Assembly: GCA_005893185.1 (NCBI GenBank)
Contig: VBOS01000391.1
Coordinates: 1 to 12,741, forward strand
Direction of reading: 5' to 3'
Length of the DNA: 12,741 nt
DNA from: Candidatus Eiseniibacteriota bacterium
GTDB lineage: Bacteria; Eisenbacteria; RBG-16-71-46
How positions within the stretch are numbered: position 1 is the first letter of the stretch; each line of letters starts with the position of its first letter. The translations under genes and the position numbers were made by a program. Under the pieces are notes generated by a model. It was given only the letters and a program-made list of their open reading frames with translations, was not told where the DNA came from and did no database searches. Shown piece by piece: positions 1 to 6,097 of this stretch.

Positions 1-643
1 ATGCGTTCGCAAAGCTGATGTTGTCTTGTACCATGGCAACATGCGTCGGTGGTTGCACGCCCCACACGACTCCGGAGCCCCTATTATTGAAGATCGTGTT
101 GTTCCGCACGCTGACATCGTAATACTGGCCGCTGTAGTTCCCCCAAATCACGATGCCATTACCGCCACAGGATCCAACGATGTTCCCTCCGACCCCTAAG
201 TCATCCGCGGCTTGGACATTTATGCCATCACTACTGGCGTTCAGGATTGTATTGTTGATGAGGTGCACAGTCCCGTAGCTCGTGCAATAGATGCCGACCC
301 CACAGCCACGGATCACATTGTTCGTGACGTACGCTTCCGCGCGCACATCGATCCCGGTTCCGCACCCCGAGATGGTGTTCCCGTCCATGGTCAAGGTCGC
401 TTCGGGTGCGGAGACACTGACAGCGTAGTTCTCGATCCGGTTATGGGCGATGGTCCCGCTCGTCTCACGAGATATCGTGATCGCCGCGCCGGTGGCCCCT
501 TTGAACCAGCAGTTCTGGATGAAGACGGCGGATTGGCCCCAGAGGCTCCAGGAGACACCGCTATCTAAGGTGTCGGCCTCCATGGAGATGTAGTCGAGGC
601 CGCCGCTGGCGTAGGGCAGGTGACAGCGGCTGAGGGTGAGCAT
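1..643 (-). CDS. Parallel beta-helix repeat protein, C-terminal part (frameshifted from N-terminal part, runs off window)
   Basis: This is the continuation, in a second frame, of the secreted beta-helix protein that starts at 1110. The frame is open from 682 (just after a TAA at 685-683) to the left edge without a stop; an ATG lies at 643 but has no convincing ribosome site. The translation is a series of short coils with asparagine-turn motifs (HNRI, GNTI, NNVI, NNTI, NNTIF, DNIS) spaced about 22-25 residues apart, plus many G-x-G-I turns. That is the signature of right-handed parallel beta-helix (pectate-lyase-like/NosD-like) folds. Catalytic residues cannot be assigned, so its role as a surface or secreted adhesin, lyase or structural protein stays open. 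The true C-terminus, which may hold a sorting signal, is outside the window. The frame changes relative to the upstream half by an amount equal to one missing base or an 11-base insertion. Confidence 0.8.
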   Translation of the reverse strand, partial: MLTLSRCHLPYASGGLDYISMEADTLDSGVSWSLWGQSAVFIQNCWFKGATGAAITISRETSGTIAHNRIENYAVSVSAPEATLTMDGNTISGCGTGIDVRAEAYVTNNVIRGCGVGIYCTSYGTVHLINNTILNASSDGINVQAADDLGVGGNIVGSCGGNGIVIWGNYSGQYYDVSVRNNTIFNNRGSGVVWGVQPPTHVAMVQDNISFANA

Positions 644-1110
644 GCAGTGAGCGTCGGATCGTTCGCGTAGACCAGGAGGCCGTTATCCATGGAGCAATCG
701 GAGAAGTTGACCCAGATGGGGCTCTTGTTAGCGGCATTTTGGTACGTGACGGTGCCCGAAACGTCGAATCCGCTCACGCTCGATCCATCGGGGCTGGGGC
801 GGTCGCGGTTGGTAACCATCAACCCGGCCAGGCGCGGACGGCGAGCGATCCCGATCCCCCGCAGGACGAGATTCCTCTCGACGAGCGGAGCTTCCGCATA
901 GTTTCCCTCCCGGACCGAGACCGTGTCGGCCCCGGAGTCGATGGCGGATTGCACGGTGGAGGAATCGTCCGGGACCACGACGGTGCTGGCAGCGGCCGGC
1001 GGCGGCCCGAAGGCCGCAAGGAGGGCCACGACGCCCAGGGCCACGGGGCGGAACGGCCCAACCCCGCGGAAGGGGGGCGAAGATGCTGTACGGCTCTGTG
1101 CATGGGGCAT
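565..1110 (-). CDS. Secreted parallel beta-helix protein, N-terminal part (frameshifted)
   Basis: The start at 1110 is supported by a Shine-Dalgarno AGGAG (1119-1123) eight bases upstream and by the signal peptide it creates. The signal has a basic N-region, then a hydrophobic stretch (ALGVVALLAAFG, near residues 24-35) and an alanine-rich cleavage site ending AAA-S near residue 41. The mature protein opens with VVVPDDSSTVQSAIDSGAD and TVSVREGNYAE, the usual entry sequence of secreted beta-helix proteins (family form: T-I-Q-x-A-I-D-x-A...D-T-V-x-V-x-x-G-x-Y). Homologous coil sequence is readable down to about residue 155 (YANDPTLT). After that this frame turns into low-quality Pro/Ser/Thr sequence and ends at 565, while good beta-helix sequence resumes in the frame of 643-1. 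The two parts should be read as one gene, about 370 residues to the window edge. The gene lies 196 bases downstream of the hybrid kinase and is probably a separate unit. Confidence 0.8.
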   Translation of the reverse strand: MPHAQSRTASSPPFRGVGPFRPVALGVVALLAAFGPPPAAASTVVVPDDSSTVQSAIDSGADTVSVREGNYAEAPLVERNLVLRGIGIARRPRLAGLMVTNRDRPSPDGSSVSGFDVSGTVTYQNAANKSPIWVNFSDCSMDNGLLVYANDPTLTACSPSAAVTCPTPAAASTTSPWRPTP

Positions 1111-1306
1111 GGGAGTGGCTCCTGCTGCGGCGAACGTCGCACCTTCCGTGCCGCGGGGCCACCCGCCTCGGGGTTCCGCCGTTCTGCACCCCCCAGTCCG
1201 GGCGGGAGCGGCGGGATCGTGAGCTGCGGCGCTGGACATGGCGATGACCAAGTATCCGCACCATGCCCCTCTCCCCTCCAGCCCGGTTCCGCGGCTCGGC
1301 CGCGAT
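1111..1306. other. Intergenic region between hybrid kinase stop and beta-helix gene start
   Basis: No coding signal beyond shadow frames is visible. It holds the stem-loop at 1290-1304 just past the kinase stop and the AGGAG ribosome site (1119-1123) of the beta-helix gene. No promoter with recognisable -35/-10 boxes can be defended in this GC-rich stretch, although its length would allow one on the minus strand. Confidence 0.5.
1290..1304 (-). terminator. Stem-loop directly after the hybrid kinase stop, possible terminator
   Basis: A perfect 6-bp stem (CGCGGC / GCCGCG) with a 3-base loop begins two bases beyond the TGA stop at 1309-1307. There is no U-tract on the minus-strand transcript after it, so intrinsic termination is uncertain. 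It could be a Rho-assisted end or an RNA-stability hairpin. Confidence 0.3.
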
Positions 1307-2653
1307 TCAGGCGGCCTCTCGCAATCCGTTGTCGAGCAGCGCCCGGATCCCACGGAGGAGGCCCTCGGCGGTGAAGGGCTTCTGGAGAAACGCGGCTCCC
1401 GATCCCAGCAGACCCTGATGAATGACCGCATTGTCGGTGTACCCCGACATGAAGAGAACCCTGGCCTCGGGATGGCGCCTTGCGATCGCTCGGGCGAGCT
1501 CCGGACCGTTCATTCCGGGCAGCATGACGTCGGTAAGGAGCAAGTCCAGGCGCGCCGGGTGCTCATGAGCGCGGGACATCGCTTCACCTGGCTCGGCGGC
1601 TTCCAACACCGTGTAGCCGTTGAGACGCAGGGTCTCGGCGATGACGTTTCGAACCCGCGCGTGATCCTCGACCAGGAGCACCGTCTCCGTTCCGGGCGCC
1701 GGTGGCTCAACACCGCGGCTCACGACTGGATCTACGGCCTCGTCCACACGAGGCAGGTAGACTTTGAAGACGCTTCCCACGCCGATTTCGCTGTAGACAT
1801 CGATGTGGCCGCCGCACTGGTGGACGATGCCGTGCACCGTGGAAAGCCCGAGGCCGGTTCCCTTTCCCACCTCCTTGGTCGTGTAGAAGGGTTCGAAGAT
1901 ACGCGCCTGGGTCTCCGCATCCATCCCGCAGCCCGAGTCGGTGACCGCGAGAACGACGTACCGACCAGGCTGCGCCGGCGGATGGTCTAGCACGTAGTGC
2001 TCGTCCAGCTCGATGTTTGCGGTCTCGATCGTAAGCCTGCCGCCACTCGGCATCGCGTCCCTCGCGTTGACGACAAGGTTCACGAGCACCTGCTCGACAT
2101 GCCCCGGATCCGCCTTGATTCGGCCGAGATCGCGCGCGGGCACCGCGAGGAAGTCGATACCGGCATCGATCAGCCCGCGCAGGATCCGGTCCATGCCCGA
2201 GACGATGCCGTTCAGGTCGAGCACCCGCGGCTTCAGCACCTGTTGACGGCTGAAAATGAGCAGTTGGCGTGTCAAGGACGCTGCCCGCTCCGCGGCGCCG
2301 AGCACTTCCCCGGCATCCTTCGTGGCAGGGTGATCCGGCGGGAAGCGGCGCTGCATGAGCTGCGTGTAGCCGATGATGGCCGTCAGGAGGTTGTTGAAGT
2401 CGTGCGCAACACCCGCCGCCAGCCGTCCGACGGCCTCCATCTTCTGCACGTGGCGAAGCTGGTCTTCGCTCTTGCGCAGGGCTTCCTCGGCTTGCTTGCG
2501 CTTGCTCCGGTCGTCCGCTTCTGCGAGCGCCCGCCGCACCGAGGGCCCAAGCCGCGAGAGGCGCTGCTTGAGCACGTAGTCCGTTGCGCCGCCCCTGACG
2601 CTTTCGACGGCAGCCTCTTCGCCGAGCTGGCCCGAAACCATGATGAAGGGCAC
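1307..2653 (-). CDS. Hybrid sensor histidine kinase with C-terminal receiver domain (N-terminal receiver domain broken)
   Basis: Cytoplasmic hybrid kinase with no membrane segments. Counting from the GTG at 2653, residues 1-46 are the second half of a receiver domain (PFIMVSGQLGEEAAVE, DYVLKQ) and 50-72 a short linker helix. The HisKA H-box GVAHDFNNLL has phospho-acceptor His84. The HATPase_c domain shows an N-box (VNLVVNARDA, Asn196), a D-box DSGCGM (Asp239), an F-box IFEPFYTTK and a G-box GKGTGLGL (263-270). A complete second receiver spans about 323-446, with acidic pair Glu329/Asp330, phospho-Asp375 (LLLTDVMLPG) and Lys425 (LQKPF). The kinase core looks fully functional. The gene was designed to start at 2819, where the first half of the N-terminal receiver lies in another frame. 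The GTG at 2653 lies inside a beta strand of that receiver and is not a natural start. The gene follows response regulator 1 by 26 bases. Confidence 0.85.
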   Translation of the reverse strand: MPFIMVSGQLGEEAAVESVRGGATDYVLKQRLSRLGPSVRRALAEADDRSKRKQAEEALRKSEDQLRHVQKMEAVGRLAAGVAHDFNNLLTAIIGYTQLMQRRFPPDHPATKDAGEVLGAAERAASLTRQLLIFSRQQVLKPRVLDLNGIVSGMDRILRGLIDAGIDFLAVPARDLGRIKADPGHVEQVLVNLVVNARDAMPSGGRLTIETANIELDEHYVLDHPPAQPGRYVVLAVTDSGCGMDAETQARIFEPFYTTKEVGKGTGLGLSTVHGIVHQCGGHIDVYSEIGVGSVFKVYLPRVDEAVDPVVSRGVEPPAPGTETVLLVEDHARVRNVIAETLRLNGYTVLEAAEPGEAMSRAHEHPARLDLLLTDVMLPGMNGPELARAIARRHPEARVLFMSGYTDNAVIHQGLLGSGAAFLQKPFTAEGLLRGIRALLDNGLREAA

Positions 2654-2698
2654 GCCCGGAACCGTGTCTCGAGCGATGCCGAGCGCCGAGGCCCCATC

Positions 2699-2819
2699 CG
2701 GTCTCGACCGCCACGGGCAATCCGTCCATTTCGAGCGAGGCCTGAATCAACTCGGCATCGTTCGGATCATCCTCGAGATGAAGAATGCGAATACGAGGCC
2801 GGCCCTCCATCTCTGCCAT
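2699..2819 (-). pseudogene. N-terminal receiver-domain fragment of the hybrid kinase, cut off by a deletion and frameshift
   Basis: From the ATG at 2819, 39 residues match the start of a receiver domain: strand RIRILHLEDDPNDAE carries the acidic pocket (Glu16, Asp17, Asp18), followed by helix 1 and strand 2, ending LPVAVE at 2703. Receiver sequence resumes four bases later in the next frame at 2698 with DGASALGIARDTVPG, leading straight into the kinase. A normal receiver has roughly 27-35 residues between these points, including the phospho-acceptor aspartate (the D-x-x-L-P strand). All of that is absent, and the loss is not a multiple of three. The N-terminal receiver therefore cannot be phosphorylated, and translation from the natural start runs into a wrong frame. 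Confidence 0.75.
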
Positions 2820-2845
2820 CGTATCCCCCTACGGGTTCGGCTGGC

Positions 2846-3301
2846 TCACGCTGCCCGCCGTGCAACCGCCGGCGGCGGCTCGTTGAGGACCGCCCAGAAC
2901 AGCCCGAGGCTCTTGACGGCCTCGACGAAGTTGGGGAAGGCGACCGGCTTGACTACGTACGCGTTCACGTGCAGCCGGTAACCCTCGACGATGTCGGCCT
3001 CCTCACGGGAGGAAGTGAGGATCACGACCGGCAGCGTCGCCAAGCGGGAGTCGGCGCGGATACGGCGGAGAACCTCGAGCCCGTCGATCTTGGGCATCTT
3101 GATGTCGAGAAGAACCACGGACGGCAGGCCACCGGTTCTACCCTCGAAACGGCCTCGGCAGTAGAGGTAGTCGAGTGCCTCGGCTCCATCGGGCACGTGT
3201 ACGACCTCGTTGGCGAGCCGGTGCTCCGACAAGGCGGCGAGAGTCAACTCCACGTCGCTGGGGCTGTCCTCAGCCAACAAGATTCGCTTCAAGCCTTCCA
3301 T
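2846..3301 (-). CDS. Single-domain response regulator 1 (Rcp1/CheY-like)
   Basis: A 151-residue stand-alone receiver with no output domain. Start chosen at ATG 3301 because AGAGGAGGAACG sits directly upstream; an in-frame start at 3361 lacks this and adds a tail atypical of the family. It has acidic pair Glu11/Asp12, phospho-acceptor Asp66 (VVLLDIKMPKIDG), switch Thr96 (ILTSS) and Lys118 (VVKPV). The motifs DGAEALDYLYCRG, the glycine-rich loop after it, and the tail LGLFWAVLNEPPP are typical of Rcp1-type regulators that serve phytochrome-like kinases. It overlaps the pilU stop by 32 bases and is followed after 26 bases by the hybrid kinase, so it is likely translated in one operon with pilT/pilU. 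It is about 70% identical (by eye, ungapped) to the regulator at 7117-7569. Without an output domain it probably acts by protein contact, perhaps on the pilus motors or in a phosphorelay. Confidence 0.92.
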   Translation of the reverse strand: MEGLKRILLAEDSPSDVELTLAALSEHRLANEVVHVPDGAEALDYLYCRGRFEGRTGGLPSVVLLDIKMPKIDGLEVLRRIRADSRLATLPVVILTSSREEADIVEGYRLHVNAYVVKPVAFPNFVEAVKSLGLFWAVLNEPPPAVARRAA

Positions 3302-4430
3302 CGTTCCTCCTCTGGCGGACGAGTCGCGCGTGGGCAAGGATCGCGGCTGCCCCACGTTCATGCATGGTGGCGGACTCCAGCTTGATTCGGATCCGCAGGT
3401 TGTTGGCGCTGTCAGCCTGGCGCAGCGCTTCGTCGAGCGTGATCAGGCCCCCGCGGTACAGGTCGTACAGCGCCTGGTCGAAGGATCGCGATCCGTCCTG
3501 CGCGTTCGCCTCGATCGCCTCCTTGAGGGCCGCGATCTCGGCTTTGGCGATCAAGTCGGCAATGCGCGGGGCATTGAGCATCACCTCGATCGCGGCCACC
3601 CGCCCCGTCCCACTCGCGCGCGGCAGCAGGCGCTGCGACACGATCCCGCGCAGGTTGAGCGCGAGCTGCTGGTAGATCTGGGCGTGCGCCTCGACGGAGA
3701 AGAAATTCATGACCCGCTCGACCGCCTGGTTGGCGTTGTTGGCATGGAGGGTGCCCAGCACCAGGTGCCCGGTCTCGGCGAAGTGGATCGCCGCCTCCAC
3801 GGTCGCCAGGTCCCGCATCTCGCCGATCAGGATGACGTCGGGCGCCTGCCGGAGCGCGCTCTTCAAGCCGGCCTCGAACGAGACGGTGTCCACTCCCACC
3901 TCACGCTGCGTGACGACGCAGCCCTTGTGCGGGTGCACGAACTCGATCGGGTCCTCGATCGTGAGGATGTGGCCGCGGGTATGGATGTTGCGGTCGTCGA
4001 TCAGGGCGGCCAGCGTGGTCGACTTCCCCGAACCGGTCGCGCCGGTGACGAGAATGAGGCCGCGCTTCTGCATGATCAGGTCGATCAGCGAGGCGGGGAG
4101 CCCGAGTGTTTCGGCATTGGGGAAATCGATCGGGATCAGCCGGGCGACGAGACCCATCTGCCCGCGCTGGCGAAACACGTTGAGCCGGAAGCGCCCGACG
4201 CCCGACAGAGCGCGGGCCAGGTTCAGCTCGTGCGTGCGGTCGAACTCGTCGCTCTCGGCCGGCGAGAGCACGGCGCGGATGACGGATTCCACCTCGCCCG
4301 CGAGCCAGACCCGGTCCTCCACCGCCACCGTGGCGCCGTCCACGCGATAGAGCGGAGGCGAGTCGGCGGTGAGGTAGAGGTCGGATCCCCTGCGCTGCTT
4401 GAGTCCGGTGAGCAACGTATCGAGGTCCAC
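3270..4430 (-). CDS. pilU: Type IVa pilus retraction ATPase, PilU type
   Basis: A 386-residue secretion-ATPase of the PilT/PilU family. The start is GTG 4430, preceded by GGAGG at seven bases that overlaps the TAG stop of pilT. Motifs: Walker A GATGSGKST (130-138), Asp box HILTIEDPIEFVH (154-166, with E159/D160), Walker B DVILIGEMRD (catalytic Glu204) and His box GHLVLGTLHANNANQ (221-235). Features separating PilU from PilT are the phrases CVVTQREVGVDT, THELNLARALSGVGRFR, LHANNANQAVERVMNFF, FDQALYDLYRGG and ADSANNLRIRIKL, all close to the Pseudomonas PilU pattern. The protein forms a cytoplasmic hexamer at the pilus base and in known systems assists PilT-driven retraction. After the family core (about residue 351) there is a tail of some 35 residues rich in Arg/Ala. 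The last 32 bases of the gene are shared with the start of response regulator 1. Confidence 0.93.
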   Translation of the reverse strand: MDLDTLLTGLKQRRGSDLYLTADSPPLYRVDGATVAVEDRVWLAGEVESVIRAVLSPAESDEFDRTHELNLARALSGVGRFRLNVFRQRGQMGLVARLIPIDFPNAETLGLPASLIDLIMQKRGLILVTGATGSGKSTTLAALIDDRNIHTRGHILTIEDPIEFVHPHKGCVVTQREVGVDTVSFEAGLKSALRQAPDVILIGEMRDLATVEAAIHFAETGHLVLGTLHANNANQAVERVMNFFSVEAHAQIYQQLALNLRGIVSQRLLPRASGTGRVAAIEVMLNAPRIADLIAKAEIAALKEAIEANAQDGSRSFDQALYDLYRGGLITLDEALRQADSANNLRIRIKLESATMHERGAAAILAHARLVRQRRNDGRLEANLVG

Positions 4431-4441
4431 GACGTTCCCTC

Positions 4442-5554
4442 CTACCGAGTGACGGGGCCCGGCCGCACCGCGGGCACGCCCGGCTCCCCGGCTCCGGTCG
4501 CTCCCGCGGCATCGAACAGGCGTGGGTTCGACGACTTCTTCATGGCTTCGTGGCGCGACAGCTTGCCCTGCATCACGAGGTCGCGCAGGGACTGGTCGAG
4601 ACTCTGCATGCCGTGCTGCGCCCCCGTCTGGATCACGGACAGGATCTGCGCGGTCTTGTCCTCGCGGATCAGGTTGCGCAGGGCCGGCACGCCCACCAGC
4701 ACTTCGAGCGCCGCGACCCGGCCCTTGCCGTCCTTCGAGGGGAGCAAGCTCTGCGCGACCACCCCCTCGATGGACTCCGAGAGCATGGTGCGGACCTGCG
4801 CCTGCTGCCCGGCCGGGAAGATGTCGATGATTCGATCCACGGTCTTGGAGGCGGAGTTGGTGTGAAGCGTGGCGAACACCAGGTGGCCGGTCTCCGCCGC
4901 CGAGATCGCGAGCTGCGTGGTCTCCAGGTCGCGCAGCTCTCCGACCAGAATCACGTCGGGGTCCTCGCGCAGTGACGCCCGCAGCGCGCTGGAGAATGAC
5001 TGCGAGTGGGGCCCCACTTCGCGCTGCCTCACCAGGCACTTCTTCGACTGATGGACGAACTCGATCGGGTCCTCGATTGTGAGGATGTGGCCGCGCTGGG
5101 TCTCGTTCACGTAGTCCACCATCGCCGCCAGCGTGGTGGACTTGCCCGAACCCGTGGGACCGGTGACGAGCACCAGCCCCTTCTCGCGCAACGCGAGATC
5201 CTTGAGCACCTTGGGCATCCCCATCTCGTCCAGGGTCCGGACCGACATGGGCACCACGCGAAACACCGCCCCGGGGCCCTGCTGCTGGAGCAGGACGTTG
5301 CAGCGGAACCGCGACACGCCCGGAATCTCGAAGGCGAAGTCCAGGTCGTGGCGCTCCTCGAAGATGCGCTTCTGGACGTCGTTCAAGATGTCGTATATGG
5401 CGGCGTGCGTCTCCTCGCCGCTGAGCGGCGCCATCTCGAGCGGCACCATCTCGCCGCGGATCCGGACCAGCGGAGGCATGGTCGGCGCAATGTGCAGGTC
5501 CGACGCGTTCTGGTCCTTGGCGAATCCCAGCAGCGCCGTCAGGTCATGAGCCAT
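4442..5554 (-). CDS. pilT: Type IVa pilus retraction ATPase PilT
   Basis: A 370-residue canonical PilT, ATG at 5554 nine bases after the upstream gene's stop. The ribosome site is poor, which suggests translational coupling to that gene. The N-terminal PAS-like domain (LLGFAKDQNASDLHI...) leads into the RecA-like core: Walker A GPTGSGKST (132-140), Asp box HILTIEDPIEFVH (156-168, with E161/D162), Walker B DVILVGELRD (Glu206), His box GHLVFATLHT (His224, His231), and the PilT hallmark ALRNLIREDK (291-300), the equivalent of AIRNLIRE needed for retraction. The last 25 residues are a Gly/Pro/Ala tail beyond the usual end. The protein hydrolyses ATP to depolymerise type IV pili and so drives twitching motility. 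It lies next to pilU in the standard order and in the same operon as two receiver/kinase pairs. Stop codon TAG. Confidence 0.96.
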   Translation of the reverse strand: MAHDLTALLGFAKDQNASDLHIAPTMPPLVRIRGEMVPLEMAPLSGEETHAAIYDILNDVQKRIFEERHDLDFAFEIPGVSRFRCNVLLQQQGPGAVFRVVPMSVRTLDEMGMPKVLKDLALREKGLVLVTGPTGSGKSTTLAAMVDYVNETQRGHILTIEDPIEFVHQSKKCLVRQREVGPHSQSFSSALRASLREDPDVILVGELRDLETTQLAISAAETGHLVFATLHTNSASKTVDRIIDIFPAGQQAQVRTMLSESIEGVVAQSLLPSKDGKGRVAALEVLVGVPALRNLIREDKTAQILSVIQTGAQHGMQSLDQSLRDLVMQGKLSRHEAMKKSSNPRLFDAAGATGAGEPGVPAVRPGPVTR

Positions 5555-5563
5555 GGTGCGTGC

Positions 5564-6097
5564 TCACGCGAGATGGCTCGCGGCCTCGGTGGCGCTGACG
5601 CTGCCCGCGGCCACCAGCGCCTCGAGCTGCCGGGCGAGCGGGCGGAATCCGGCGGCTTCCGCGCACGCCTCGAGCCGCGCGGCCGGCTCGCCGGCGCGGA
5701 GTGCCTTGCGCAGCGATTCTTCCGCGAAGAGCACCTCGAAGACCGCGCGACGATCGCGCAACAGGGCGGAGGCGTTCTGCGGCGCGGGGCCGCCTTCCAC
5801 GCGCAGGAGGCGCTGCTGGACCACGAAGCGCAGCCGATCCGCGAGCGCCGCGCGGTCCTGGGCTCGCTCCGCGAGGTGCTCGAGCAGGGCGAACGTGTCG
5901 GTCCAGTCCGTGCGGACGAGCAGCATGCGGCCCGCCGCCTCCGGCGACAGCGCCGCGGTCACGGCGGCCCCCGTGAGCACGCCGTCGAGCACGACGATAT
6001 CCGCGCACTGCGCCAGGGCCGCTCCCGCCCACACCTGCGCCGCTTCGGCGGCCGATCCAGGAACGTTCACCTCGGCCGGCACCCGAGCCGCGGCCAC
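5564..6097 (-). CDS. PilB/GspE-like pseudo-ATPase, C-terminal part (frameshifted)
   Basis: This frame continues the protein that starts at 7116. Matching sequence actually begins at about 6164 (GSTTLACLLAEAG, the helix after the P-loop). It follows the PilB/GspE C-terminal plan with the catalytic motifs eroded. The Asp-box position reads LAFGVAAARVPAEVNV instead of an E-D-P-V-E motif. The Walker B position reads CADIVVLDGVLTG instead of D-V-I-x-x-G-E-x-R-D. The His-box position reads AGRMLLVRTDW instead of T-G-H-L-V-x-x-T-L-H. FVVQQRLLR matches the usual GVVAQRLVR strand, followed by a helical C-terminal domain. The tetracysteine zinc site of many PilB proteins is absent. ATP hydrolysis is therefore unlikely; a structural or regulatory partner of the PilT/PilU motors is an inference. 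The stop TGA lies nine bases before pilT. Confidence 0.75.
   Translation of the reverse strand: MAAARVPAEVNVPGSAAEAAQVWAGAALAQCADIVVLDGVLTGAAVTAALSPEAAGRMLLVRTDWTDTFALLEHLAERAQDRAALADRLRFVVQQRLLRVEGGPAPQNASALLRDRRAVFEVLFAEESLRKALRAGEPAARLEACAEAAGFRPLARQLEALVAAGSVSATEAASHLA

Noticed and set aside
212..568. Plus-strand open frame opposite the beta-helix gene
   Set aside because: The minus strand carries recurrent beta-helix coils across the same bases; the plus frame has no recognisable features or ribosome site.
636..682. Programmed -1 ribosomal frameshifting in the beta-helix gene
   Set aside because: No X-XXY-YYZ slippery heptamer or convincing downstream pseudoknot is visible in the interval.
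1997..3385. Long plus-strand open frames (also 1238-1990, 3210-4865, 5006-6451, 6175-7614)
   Set aside because: Their translations are Arg/His/Pro-rich with no family resemblance, and they lie opposite strongly conserved minus-strand kinase, receiver and pilus ATPase genes. High G+C makes such antisense frames common.
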